From positions 4,254,586 through 4,318,585 of the forward strand of contig OY288243.1 in the NCBI GenBank assembly GCA_958450325.1: a stretch of 64,000 bases of DNA, given 5' to 3'. Positions 35,016-47,100 of this stretch are shown piece by piece. This stretch comes from Agrostemma githago. Taxonomy: Eukaryota; Streptophyta; Magnoliopsida; Caryophyllales; Caryophyllaceae. Made by a program: the position numbers and the translations under genes. The notes beneath the pieces were generated by a model that was not told the origin of the DNA, did no database searches, and was given only the letters and a program-made list of their open reading frames with translations. Positions within the stretch are counted from its first letter, which is position 1. Every line of letters starts with the position of its first letter.

Positions 35016-38000
35016 TCCGGGCTTTAACCTCTAATGTTGCTACAATGCAAGCAAACCAAGCCCAATTCCAACATGACACTAAAACTAGCATTCAAAACCT
35101 AGAACATCAAATGGGTCAAATGTCTAGTGCTATAGGGAGACTTGAGGCTCGGGATTCCGGGAAACTTCCATCCCAACCTATTCCCCCACCTAATGCTAAT
35201 GCTAGTGCTATTACTTTGCGAAGTGGGAAAGAATTACCCGGTCCACAGGATAGGATTCGGGAAATTGTGGAACAAGAAGAAGAAGAGCTTGAGGTTGAGA
35301 ACACCGTTCCAACCCCGGTGGAGCAAGAAGCATCTTCACCGATAGTGACACCCACTTATGTGGACCCACCATCATTTCCGGAGGCACTCAAAAGGAAGAC
35401 TCGGCCCATGCAAGATAAGGATGTCTATGAAACTTTTCGGAAATGTGAGGTAAACATCCCTTTACTTGATTTATTGAAAAGTGTTCTTAGATATGCTAAA
35501 TTTCTTAAAGAATTGTGTACTATCAAGAGGAATCAAAAGCTTAAGGGAGTCCAAAAAGTTAAAGTCAATGAACATGTGTCGGCTTTGTTTCAACATAAAT
35601 TACCACCTAAATGTAGTGACCCAGGTATGTTTACCGTTCCTTGCACTGTAGGAGACACCACATTTCCTAATGCTATGCTTGACTTAGGTGCATCGATAAA
35701 TGTACTTCCATATTCATTATATAAATCTTTGAAATTGGGTCCTTTAGTTAAAACGGGGGTGGTAATACAATTAGCCGATCGGTCTAATGCTTACCCCAAA
35801 GGGGTTGTTGAGGATGTCCTAGTAATGGTGGATAAACTCATTTTCCCCGCCGATTTTTATGTGCTTGAAATGGAACATGATTCACATGCGACCCCTATAC
35901 TTTTAGGTAGGCCATTTTTGAAAACCGCAAGCACTAAAATCGACGTGTCTAATGGTTCACTCACTATGGAGGCTAATGGTCAAGTGGTTAATTTTAACAT
36001 TTATGATTCAATGAAATATCCACGTGACGACCATTCTTGTCTTATGATTGATGTTTTGGAGCCCATAGTGCAAGATGTGTTCAACCTAGAAGGAGAAGAT
36101 GACTTGATTGTGGCTATTGATAATAGCTTATATTGTAATGATTTGGATCTAACTCTTTCTAGTGACTTGCAGGAGGTTGTGGCTTCCTTATCCAAGATGG
36201 AGACTTCACCTATTATGTCGTTTTTTTCTAAACCACTAACACTAACTTTGCCTCGTGAGAAATTGTTACCTTCAGTTGTGCAGGCACCAGTGGTAGAATT
36301 AAAACCCCTGCCGGATCATTTGAAGTATGTGTTTCTAGGAGATGGTGAGACCTTACCCGTCATCATTTCTAACAAGCTCACGGAGGAGCAAGAGGCAAAA
36401 CTAGTCGAGGTTCTTAAGGAGAATAAGTTAGCAATTGGATGGACTATAGCCGACATCAAAGGCATTAGTCCAACCACTTGTATGCATCACATTTTCCTAG
36501 AAGAAGATGCCAAACCGGTGAGGCAACCCCAAAGGAGATTGAACCCACCTATGATGGAGGTGGTGAAGAAGGAGATCTTGAAGCTCTTGCAAGTGGGTAT
36601 AATTTACCCAATCTCGGATAGCAAGTGGGTAAGTCCCACACAAGTTGTGGCAAAGAAGAGTGGAGTAACGGTAGTAGAGAATCAACATGGAGAGTTGGTT
36701 CCCACCCGTGTTCAAAATGGGTGGCGCGTTTGCATTGATTACCGTCGACTCAATGCGGTGACTAGGAAGGACCATTTCCCTCTACCTTTCATCGATCAAA
36801 TGCTAGAGAGGCTTGCCGGTAAGGCCTTTTATTGCTTTTTAGATGGTTACTCGGGCTATTTTCAAGTAGCAATTGCGCCCGAGGATCAAGAGAAAACCAC
36901 ATTTACTTGTACATTTGGTACTTTTGCATATCGACGCATGCCATTTGGGCTATGTAATGCCCCCGCGACTTTTCAACGATGCATGGTTAGTATATTTTCG
37001 GAATATGTAGAGAATTTCATTGAAGTTTTCATGGATGACTTTACCGTGCATGGTGACTCATTTGATAGTTGCTTATTTCATTTGTCTCTTGTGCTTAAGA
37101 GATGCATTGAATCTAACCTTGTTCTTAATTCGGAAAAATGTCATTTCATGGTAGAACAAGGTATTGTCCTAGGTCATGTGGTTTCATCTAAAGGTATTGA
37201 GGTTGATAAAGCCAAAATTGACACAATTCAATCTCTTCCTTATCCAACTAATGTGCGTGAAGTTCGTTCTTTTCTTGGTCATGCAGGTTTCTATAGGAGA
37301 TTTATCAAGGATTTCTCGAAAATAGCTTCACCATTATGCAAGTTGTTGCAAAAGGAAGTAGATTTTGAGTTCGATTTGGCATGCAAGGAGGCGTTTGACG
37401 AGTTGAAGGAGAAGTTAACCTTGGCACCGATTATCAAAGCTCCGGATTGGTCACTCCCATTTGAACTCATGTGTGATGCGAGTGACTATGCCATTGGTGC
37501 CGTTTTGGGTCAAAGAGTTGGAAGGTTACCTCATGTGATTTACTATGCATCTTTAACTCTTAACGATGCCCAAAAGAACTACTCTACTACCGAGAAGGAA
37601 ATGTTAGCGGTAGTATTTGCTTTAGAGAAGTTCCGTTCTTACTTACTTGGTACCAAGGTGGTGGTTTACACCGATCACGCCGCTCTTAGGTACTTAATGA
37701 CAAAGAAGGAGGCCAAACCGAGGCTCATTCGATGGGTTCTATTGTTGAGTGAATTTGACTTAGAGGTCAAAGATAAGAAAGGAGCCGAGAATGTGGTCGC
37801 GGACCACTTAAGTCGATTGGTGAATCAAGATAGGCTAGTGGAGCCTATTCGGGGTTCATTTCCCGATGAAACACTCTTTGCTCTTACTTTCGTTCTTCCT
37901 TGGTATGCAAACATTGCTAACTTTCTTGTTTCCAATGAATTTCCTACAGGTTTTTCAAAATCCCAAAAGGAGAAGATTCGTAGTGATGCTAAATACTATG

Positions 38001-38023
38001 TTTGGGACGATCCTTACCTATGA
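34997..38023 (+). pseudogene. Athila pol: protease, reverse transcriptase, RNase H
   Basis: 1008 codons from an internal ATG that overlaps the gag frame by 19 nt. The protease motif MLDLGASINVLP lies near residue 229. Reverse transcriptase has RRMPFGLCNAPATFQ and the catalytic FMDD near residue 678. RNase H has MCDASDYAIGAVLG near residue 825, STTEKEMLAVVFALEKFRSY and TDHAALRYL. The frame stops at a TGA (38021-38023) in a place where Athila relatives have a coding residue; the same frame continues open through integrase to 39196. One nonsense change, probably TGG to TGA, is therefore the only break between RNase H and integrase. Confidence 0.9.
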
Positions 38024-39196
38024 AAACATTGTGCAGACCAAATAGTACGGAGGTGTGTTCCGGAGAGTGAGGTGAGCTCTATACTTGCCTTTTGTCATTC
38101 ATATGCTTGTGGAGGCCATTTTGGAGCTAGACGTACCGCACGAAAGGTACTAGATTGTGGTTTTTATTGGCCTAGCTTGTTTCGTGATGCTCATGGCTTT
38201 GTTAAGACATGTGACAATTGCCAAAGGAGCGGTAACATTTCACGTCGAAATGAGATGCCTCAAACCCCTATGATTTATTGTGAAATTTTTGATGTATGGG
38301 GTATTGATTTTATGGGTCCATTTCCCGTGTCTCATGGGTATTTGTATATTCTTCTTGCGGTTGATTATGTCTCGAAGTGGGTGGAAGCTAAACCCACTAG
38401 GACTAACGATTCTAAGGTTGTTGCAGATTTTGTGAAATCTAACATTTTTTCTAGGTTCGGAATTCCCCGGGCTTTGATAAGTGATAGAGGCACCCATTTT
38501 TGCAATAGGACGGTTGGCGCATTGTTGAAGAAATACTTTGTTACTCACAAGGTGTCCACCGCTTATCATCCTCAAACCAATGGGCAAGTCGAGGTGTCTA
38601 ATCGAGAGGTGAAATCTATATTAGAGAAAACGGTAAACCCGAATCGGAAAGATTGGAACATGAGGCTCGATGACGCTTTATGGGCCTATAGAACGGCTTA
38701 TAAGACTCCGATTGGTATGTCACCGTATCGATTAGTCTTCGGTAAGTCTTGTCACCTCCCGGTTGAACTTGAGCACAAGGCCTATTGGGCGGTGAAAAAT
38801 TTGAATATGAGGATGGATGAATCGGGCTTGTATCGGAAATTGCAATTACAAGAGCTCGAGGAGATTAGGAACGAGTCCTATGAGAATGCCGCGATATTTA
38901 AAGATCGAACCAAAGCATGGCACGATAAAATGTTGGCTCGGAAAACCTTCACCGTGGGACAAAAAGTGTTGCTTTTTATGTCCCGTCTTCGGTTATTCCC
39001 AGGAAAATTGCGATCCCGGTGGATTGGTCCGTTTGAAGTCACACAAATATATCCACATGGAGCGGTCGAGATTCGTAGTTTCTCTATGGATAAGGTTTTT
39101 AAAGTGAACGGACATCGTCTTAAGCAATATTATGACGGGTTTCAAAAGGAAACGATCGAGGAAATCAACATTTCCGACCCAATTTATGAAGATTGA
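38024..39196 (+). pseudogene. Athila integrase
   Basis: In frame with pol after the TGA at 38021. The zinc module reads HSYACGGHFG followed by CDNCQ. Catalytic residues appear in VWGIDFMGPFP, ISDRGTHFCN and NGQVEVSNREVK, spaced as in a DDE integrase. A C-terminal domain with FPGKLRSRWIGPFEVTQIYP follows. The catalytic residues look intact, but the upstream stop and the gag lesions mean this copy would need helper proteins. Confidence 0.9.
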
Positions 39197-40346
39197 ATCC
39201 GTTCTCTTTACGTCGAGCCACGACGTTAACTAAGCGCTTGTCGGGAGGCAACCCGTCTTTTCTTTTCTTTTCTTTACTTTATTTTTTTTTATTTTTTTAT
39301 TATTATTATTATTTTAGAATAATCAATGTCGGAAATTGAATCAACACGGAATTGAGTAGCAGAGGCCACCAATGGTTGCTGGACGCGGCTGAAACCGGCA
39401 GCTGGGCGCGGCTCCCTGACCGCTGCCGGCGGAGGCCGATCAGGAGGACCCCCCTGACGCCGCTGGGAAACGAAGACGGCCGCTGGGCGCGGCTGAAACC
39501 GGCCGCTGGACGCGGAAACGAAGGCCGCTGGCAGCGGCTGCACATCTTCCGTGCTGCTGTTATCCGGTGTGTTGCTGGTGGTGGTTCGTAATGCTGGTTC
39601 TGGCTCGGTTCTGATGGCTGGTTGCGTTCGATGCTGGTTCCGTGTGCCGGTTGTTACTGGTTTGTCGTCGGGGTGTTGCTGGTGGTGGTCATGGCTGCTG
39701 TTGTGGTGTCTCATGGTACAGGTATATCATTGTTTCCCTTGATTTATATTTTATTCTTCTTATTCATTCATCTTTAAACCTTCCTCTTCTAATTACTGCT
39801 ACTTTTCTCCTTAAAAACTTCATCAAAACTCACCCAATTTGAGTCAAATTTGTCCCAAATCACTTCAAAATCACTTATTTATCATTACCCGTTACAATTC
39901 CTATCATTTTAACACATAATTTTGCCCAAAAAGTCAAAAAAATCAAGTTTTTCTACCCTTGGATGTCAAAATCCGAGTTTGTTTTTTTTTTGTTTTTTTT
40001 TACTAATTGAGTCGAATTCGATCTTAATCAACGCAAGGAGGACATTCATTCATTGTTTCAAATTTTAAGAGGTATAATTTTCATATTTTTCTTCCAATTC
40101 CTTGAAATTTTACCTCTTACCCATTAATTAGTAGCTTGAATTTTGTTTATTCTTGCTCAATTTTGGGTTTTCTTGCTACTCCTTGTGTTATTTGAATCGT
40201 TTTGTGTGATTGATATTTTTGTTGTGATGGTGTGAAAATTATAGTGATTGAATTGGTCAATTGTGAGTGGATTGAGTTGGTGATTTGTGAGTGAAAAAAA
40301 AAGTTGAGTGAATTATGAGTGAGGATTTTGTTGATCATTACTTGAG
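39197..40346 (+). other. Athila spacer between integrase and envelope-like region
   Basis: No ORF of note. Near 39233-39258 the words GCGCTTGTCGGGAGGCAAC and CCCG form a short hairpin (CGGG-AGGCAA-CCCG) that recurs after pol in Athila elements. From 39361 to 39545 the base composition jumps to GC-rich, with repeated CCGCTGG/CAGCGG words like those of the LTR minisatellite. Confidence 0.5.
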
Positions 40347-41802
40347 ATGGGGAGAGTTAAAAGAAAAAATTACTCTACTACCGTTTCTACACCACCACCA
40401 AAAAAATCCAAAACCATCACTAAAAAAGCTCAAACCAAACCCATCCATCCTAAACATATTCCCGTTACCAAACCGTCTTGGTTAACTAAAGCTCAAGACC
40501 CAATTTGGGATAGGTTATCTAAGAAGGAGATGAGGGGAACTCGATTTCTTTGTCGTTCTACTCTTGAGAAATTGGGGATGCTTGATGTTATGACGAAGCT
40601 AATGAAAAATGTGGGCTTAAAAGAATTTATGGAGAAGGGAGCTCATACTTATCGGAGGTATACACTTGAGTTCTTTTCCACCATTTCGATTTCTAAAAAA
40701 AGCACTAAACTTGTACCCGCAATTAGCTTCAAATTGAATGGTAAAGCTCGTGAGTTGACTTATGCGAAGTTGAGGGAAGCTTTTGGTATTCGGGATATGT
40801 GTGATAAGGAGTATGTGGGGGTGAGAGAGAGGGGGATTTGGTGGCAAGAGGTTACGGGGTTGCTTTTGGGTGGTAAATCCGGTGAGTTGAGTTCAAGTAT
40901 TCCTAACCCATGTCTTCGACTTGCTCATCGTTTGATTGTTAACTCATTCCTTTGTAAGGGGGAGCCTAACAAGCTTCCCCACTCTCATTTTGGTTACTTG
41001 AGGGCTATGATGCCGGATGGCGAAGGTGTTCCCGATTGGGTTGGTCTTTTTGTTTCATCTAGCATAACTTTGGGTACTAAGGATGGGGGAATTATAAATG
41101 GTGGTGGGTTAGTCACTCTCATTATGAATTACTTGAATATTGAGGTGGCGGAGGGGGAGAATCCGTCACTTGATAATTACCTCTTTAATATTCCTTGTTT
41201 GATTCACGCTAAGATGTTACGACCTCGCACGAAAGTAAAAGAGTTATTATTATCGATGGGGAAAGAATCATGATTCTTATCTACAATTGTCGAGACCCGA
41301 GGATGATCCTTTGGTCTATGGTGAAGTTTCGGAAGATTTCTTTGTTCCCCGGGATCGTGACATTGATGATGATGAGGAGGAGGAGAAAGAGGGAAGTGAT
41401 GACGATGTTGAGAGTGAGGAAGATGAGAGTGGTGAGGATAGTCAAGTTCGTGAAAAAGGAGAAGGAGCAAGGGTGAAGGAAGGGAGGAGTCATGAGAAGA
41501 ATAAGAGTGTGGATGCTTTGGAGGGGGCGAATAATGAGTTAGAAGTGGATCGAGAAGCTTGGTTTACAAAGATAGATGCTTGGTGTGCCTCGACCGATGC
41601 TATGATTCATGACATGCGTGCACGGTTGGAGGAAACTCAGACCGCTACTTTGGAGACTAGAGACTTGATGAGAACTTTGTCTCGTGCTCTCTTAGCACGG
41701 TTCCCGGACGCTCGATCACCATCGTCCGAGATCCTTGGCGAGATTGAGGGGCAAGCTACCACCTCTAAGGAAGATGACATCGGGGATTCCCCCGACACTT
41801 GA
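40347..41802 (+). pseudogene. Athila envelope-like / ORF after pol, frameshifted
   Basis: Two overlapping open stretches (40347-41273 and 41287-41802) are one ancestral frame broken by a single-base change near 41262. The first part starts MGRVKRKNYSTTVS, is basic at its N-terminus and contains the conserved Athila features KARELTYAKLREAFGIRD and PHSHFGYLRAMMPDG. The second part is strongly acidic (runs of D and E), then forms heptad-like helices before its stop at 41802. This is the position and character of the envelope-like ORF of Athila elements. I see no clear signal peptide or transmembrane segment here. A role in cell entry has never been shown for plant Athila elements. Confidence 0.8.
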
Positions 41803-41880
41803 TTGCTTGGTATGTTCCTTCTTCTCATTTTCTATGTCTTTTTCTTTAATTTTCCTCACGTTGAGGACAATGTGGAGATT

Positions 41881-41892
41881 AAGCGTGGGGAG
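41881..41892 (+). promoter_or_regulatory. Internal polypurine-tract-like site
   Basis: AAGCGTGGGGAG, preceded by TTGAGGACAATGTGG, closely matches the true polypurine tract at 42618 (AAGCGTGGGGATG preceded by CGAGGACGAG). It lies 740 bp upstream of it. Confidence 0.6.
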
Positions 41893-42033
41893 TGGAATAT
41901 ACTTGTATATATGTAATTTCATATTTCAAAAAAAGAAAAAAAAAGAAAAAAAAAATCGAAAAAAAATTGAAAATAATAATAAAAAAAGAAAAAGAAAAAG
42001 AAAAAGAAAAAGAAGAAGAAAAAAGAAACCCGG

Positions 42034-42206
42034 CTAGGTGAAAACTCGCAAGGGCGAGCGCCTAGGCAAAAATGGGTATATGGCCGAGGACGGAGTGAAA
42101 ACCCAAAAGGGCGCTCCGGGTAAAATGAAGAAACGAGAAGCGTGCCATGAGAGTAGAAGTGAGGAATAAAAGCTAAATCGAAAACCCGCAAGGGCGGGCG
42201 GTTTAG
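42034..42206 (+). other. Three structurally alike stem-loops in Athila 3' untranslated region
   Basis: Three units share one fold. Outer stems: CTAGG/CCTAG (42034-42038, 42061-42065), CGGAG/CTCCG (42091-42095, 42114-42118), CTAAAT/GTTTAG (42173-42178, 42201-42206). Each is followed by TGAAAA or CGAAAA, an inner stem (CTCGC/GCGAG, CCC/GGG, CCCGC/GCGGG) closed by AAGG or AAAA, then an invariant CG before the outer stem closes. Each ends with GGCAAAA or GGTAAAA. The stems differ in sequence but keep pairing, while the unpaired bases stay constant. Confidence 0.7.
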
Positions 42207-42617
42207 GCAAAATGAGGGATTAGGAAAAAAAAGAAATCATTATTTTGATTACTATTTTTGCTATTTCTTCATGATTCGGGAGTCATAAGGAGGTTAGAAG
42301 GGTGATTCGGGTTTAGGATCATCTTAGAGTTGGAGTGATAAGTGGATGTCAACTACATGTTTTTATTTGTCAACCGTTTTTCTGTAGTTGGTTTTGTGAT
42401 TTTTTGTGTGTGAGCGGGCATTGATTGTAGTATGGTCTTGGTGAATAGGTTATTTTATTCCTTTGATCATATATATTTTTTGAGAGGGATGTTATAAGGA
42501 GAGGATGTGAGAGTTAGGAGTAGTAGTTGGTTGTATCAAGCTACCTACGCTTCGCTGAATAGACCTTGTGGAGGATCATTACTTTGATTTAATTTACTCG
42601 AGGACGAGTAAAGGTCT

Positions 42618-42630
42618 AAGCGTGGGGATG
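42618..42630 (+). promoter_or_regulatory. Polypurine tract of the Athila-type element
   Basis: AAGCGTGGGGATG, two bases before the 3' LTR. Confidence 0.8.
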
Positions 42631-42632
42631 TT

Positions 42633-44109
42633 TGATTAGCCTAGTTTAGTAGGGATTAATAAGGGTCACTTAGTTGACTATTTTGTAGATTTGGGTGTGT
42701 TTTGATGGATTATTGTGTGCATGTCGTAATTGATGGGTTAATATAATAAAATGTGTAATTAGGTGGATTAAAGGGTGAAAAGTAATATGGGTTGTAATTG
42801 AAATGTTTATTGGGTTAAAGTGTCAACAATCCTTTGGAAGTGAAGACAAATTAAGCCCGAAGTTAAGTGGAAGCCCAGACCAAGTAGAAGAAAGAAGTGG
42901 AGGATTTCTAAAATCCGCTGCCAGCGGATTTTCCAAATTCCGCTGCCAGCGGAATTTCTTGCCAGCGGATTTCCAAAAATCCGCTGCCAGCGGCAGAAAT
43001 TTATGCATAGGATTCCTTCTTGGATTCTTTTTCGCATAGGATTCTTTCTCTAGTCTTTTGTTCTTCTTCTTTACTCACCTCTTTTATTCTTCTTCTTCAT
43101 TATGATCATTTTTATGAGGCATTTTATGAGGCTTTATGAGCCATTGATGAAGATGCTCCATGGATGACTATATAAAGAGGAGAAGTTCACCATCACATTC
43201 ATCATGCAACACATAAACCATCACTTGTAATTCTCAAAAACACATATAGTTTCTATCACATTTTCTAGTTGATTTTGCAAGTATTTCATTTGTATGGAGG
43301 GCTAAGTTCTTATTCTTGGAACAAGTAGTCGAAGCCTTTCAAGTTAGTGAATTGTAAGACTCCTTTCTAATTTACTTTTATATTAGAATATCAAGTTTAA
43401 TTTGCATTATTTCTTGGTTTGTTAATTCATCTTCTAGCTTGATCACATAGTTTTTGTTATTGATAAACCATTGCTAGAATAGTTAAATGAATCTTTTGTT
43501 TGTTTAAACTATATCCGAGTAGCAAATATAATTCACCAATTCGCATGCTTTTCATCGTTGTTGAGTTATAAGGATTAAACTTGTATGAAACAAAGTGATA
43601 CCGCTTGAGTAATCATTCTTCATCTTTGCTAAATTCCATCGTTCTAATCTACATATTGATATGATTTAGACGCTTGATTTAAATTGACAATATTGTAAGG
43701 GTTATTTGAGTATGCTTCTCATATCTTATAACTATTAATAAGTGGAATTGAAAGTCGATTAAACTTCATAGCAAAGTATTCTAATATAAATTATAAATTA
43801 GAAGAGTCAATGATCAATTCGTTAAACTTGATGGTGGATATTGCTTGGTCCAAGTATTTTTCTAATAATTGTTGCATCGTTCATTCATATTAGTTTATTT
43901 TATTTCGTTAATTTATTTCATTAGTTTATTAGACTTAGAATCAAAATCACTAAAATTCCCCCATTCGGTTACTAAATTATATCGATTTACACACACTTAA
44001 ACGACATAATTATCTTCCTTGTGGGTTCGACCCCTACTTTCACTAACTACTAGTTTGTGTTAGAAGTGGATAAAAATTGTAATTTGGAGGCTCACGACAA
44101 GCCAAGCCA
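42633..44109 (+). repeat. 3' LTR of the Athila-type element
   Basis: 1477 bp, the partner of the LTR at 32204, with TATATAAA at 43169-43176. It has one fewer palindromic unit and nine extra bases (CGTTAAACT) near 43819. Confidence 0.95.
42910..42995. repeat. Palindromic minisatellite in 3' LTR
   Basis: The counterpart of the array at 32481, shorter by one unit. Confidence 0.85.
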
Positions 44110-44114
44110 TGGAT

Positions 44115-47100
44115 ACTCGGAGACTCGTATGAACCCAGCCTTGAATTGTTTATCGACTTCCTCCTTGACTTTGAGGGACCATTCGGGCCTCATGCGTCGG
44201 AGTTTTTGTTTAACCGGCTTGAACCCTTCCTTGATCGGTATATGGTGCTCGGCTATTTCGCGATCAATCCCCGGCATGTCCCTATAGGACCATGCGAACA
44301 CGTCTTTGAATTCTTGAAGGAGAACTATGAATTGTTGTTTCTCCTCGGGATCTAAGGATAGCCCTATCTTAAGCATCTGAGGTTCTAAGGTTGTTCCCAC
44401 ATTGATGGATTCGGTTTCTTCGATTACCGGATTGCGGGATTCCCTTTGTTCTAGTTGCTCGATCAGATGTGGAGGCAAGGATACCTGTTTGTCGGGCTTC
44501 TCAATGTCATTGCACATAAAATTTTTGAAATTGAAAAAGTTTTGAAAATGAGACAAGTCGTAAGCAGAACGGTTGTTATTATTGATCATAAATTGGGAAA
44601 AGAGCTCGAAAAGAGCTGCCATCTGATCACTAGTCAGTGGTGGGATAGGTAGGGTGCCCGGGACAGACCCCGAGGCACCAGGAATGGCTAAAGGGAGAGG
44701 GGGAGTTACAGGATTGACCCTAGCACCAGACTCACTAGACTCAATCTTAGACTCTGACTCGGACTCTGACTCGGACTCAGACTCAGATTCTGGCATCTCT
44801 CCTTCCCCTGTGATCAGCTTGTAAGTCCTTTCTTGACTGTCAGTCCATTTGACAGTTTTCCTCCAAGCTCTGGTTCCGGACCCGACTTCTGAGATTAGCT
44901 TAGATGGGTCAAAAGTACGACTGCGGAGAATGAGGCTGACTAGCTCTTCTTTCGGTGTTGGGACCGCGAGTTCTTCTCCAAAAAGTAGCCCTAGCGCGGG
45001 CTCGGCATTCTTAGCATCTTCGGCCTGGATGAGAGCGAAGATGTCGTCCGGTATGTAGTTGCAGTCCTGGGCCAAGTGGGTCCCAGGGCGTGTGTTTGAG
45101 GGCCGATATAGGCCGGTCTGAACAGTCTCGAACACTGGAGTGACGAAGGTAACCTTACCGGTTTCAGTTTGGCTCATGTTTTCCGGAGTTAGGGTGTAGC
45201 CCAAGCCTGTTTGGGTCCTCCCATTGTCCAGAACTTCGAGAATTTTTCCTGCAGGGAGATCGGGCCTTGATGTAACCCCTGGTAGAAAGCCCAGATTCTG
45301 AAGCATCCGGTCAAGGTGGACCGTGAAATAGGGGCGGAAGAGATGATCTTCTTTGATGGCCCCTACGAAGTCGAACCCCCAGAGATCGGTGCGGCCCGAG
45401 GTGTTGCAGTTAGCCACGGTCATAGGTGTGGCTTCTAGAGTGATGACGGAGTCATGCAAAGGTAGCTTGATTTTCCGATGCAAAGTGGAGGATACAGCCC
45501 TGGTTGCATGGATCCAAGGTCTTCCTAGAAGAAGGTTGAAGGAAGAAGTCACGTCGATCACTTGAAATTCCAGCTCTTTCTCTATCGGGCCTGTTATGAT
45601 AGTGAGTTTTGTGGCTCCGGCTACTGACTTTGGACTTCCGTCAAAAGCCTGAATGGTTTGAGCTATTGGAATATAGTCGGCCTCGGTGATGCCGAGGGCT
45701 TTGGCGGTCCTCAAGGGGAGGACATTGACCGCTGACTCGTCGTCAATTAGGGTCATGGGTAGGTACTTTCCACGGTAGATAACCGTGATGTAGAGGGCCA
45801 TGTTGTGGGCTGGCCCAAATGGTGGTAGATCAGCGTTGGAGAAGGTAATCAGTGGACCTTCTTCTATGGATCTCCCCTTTAGGTGAGGCAAGACTGTGGC
45901 TACCATTTCAGCTGGTGTAGCCATGAAGTCGATTTTGACTTGATCGAGGGCCTTAGTGAGTGCCTCTCGATGTTCTTGGGAGCTAACTAGGAGTTGCCAT
46001 ATAGAGAGGTCAACTCGAGTCTTGCTTAGCTGCTTTACAAGAGCCTTTTCAGGAGTTGGTTCTTCCGGAGCGGGCTCCACTTTGAGTGGCTCGGTAATGA
46101 TGAGGGCTTGACTAGTGGCTAAGGCCTTGGACTTAACCTTCTGAATCTCCTCGGGCGTGATGGGGACAGCTTCCCCTTTGGTGAGGTAGACATCGTCTTC
46201 GTCATCGCACCAGATCCCGTTTATTTGTGGGATAAATGGGGAAATGAGGTGTGAGCAATCCACTATTTCCCCTGAAAAGATGGCGTGAGTGGCCAACGGG
46301 TTGTCCTTGTTGTTGGGTTTACCGCCGGGCAAAGGAATTTTCCCGCTTTCAATGAGATTTTGGATAAGGTGCTTCAGTTTCCAACATTTCTCGGTATCGT
46401 GCCCCTTACCACGATGATAGTGACAGTAGGCCTGGAGGTTGTAGGCCTTGGAGCGTCGTTCGACGGGGATATCAGGTGTTGGGCCTATCGGGGTGATCAG
46501 GCCTTTTGATGATAGCCTCTGAAAGGCATTTTCATAGGTAGTGCCTATGTCGGTGAATACCCGGGGAGTAGTAGTTTTCTGAGATGAGGTGTCGAGTGCA
46601 TTTACCTCGTCAAAAATGCTACAAGTGGCGGGGGTAGTAGTGGGCTTACTTGTTGATGAGCTAGCCCCTTGGTATCCCTTGGTGGAGGCCTTAGTGAGGC
46701 TTTCCAACCTTAAATCATCCTCGATTCTTGTTCCCATTTCAGTTAGGACCGCGAAGCTAGGTATGATGGCGTACCGGAGGTGGACCCGGTAAGCTGGAAG
46801 TAGGTTCTTGACGAAGGCTTCAACCAGCACTTTTTCACTGGGCTTATCGACCAGCTTGACGCTTTCAGCCCTCCACCGTTGAAGGTATTTTGTGAATCCT
46901 TCCTTAGGTTCCTGGGCCATTACCTCCAGGGTGCGCATAGTGGTTTGGATCTCCGTGTTGTCGGCGTAGTTCCGAGCGAATTTCGTTGCCACGTCATCCC
47001 AAGTTTTGTATTTCTTGGAATCGAGCCGGTAGTACCAGGCTCTTGGGTGCTTCTCGAGAGAAGAAGCGAATAGGTGCTTGAACATGTTGGACTTAACCCC

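Larger units (their letters stand above)
32204..44109 (+). mobile_element. Athila-type Ty3-gypsy retrotransposon, nested
   Basis: An 11.9 kb element on the plus strand, bounded by LTRs 32204-33696 and 42633-44109 and by the 5-bp duplication TGGAT (32199-32203 and 44110-44114). The PBS TGGCGCCGTTGCCGGGGA and the order gag, pol, then an envelope-like region after integrase are typical of the Athila lineage. It sits inside the outer element's reverse transcriptase. The two LTRs differ by only about seven substitutions and two indels by eye, fewer than the outer pair, as expected for a later insertion. Confidence 0.96.

Noticed and set aside
41919..42191. A 90-codon minus-strand protein with a long phenylalanine run
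   Set aside because: The run is a translation of the A-rich stretch at 41930-42025.
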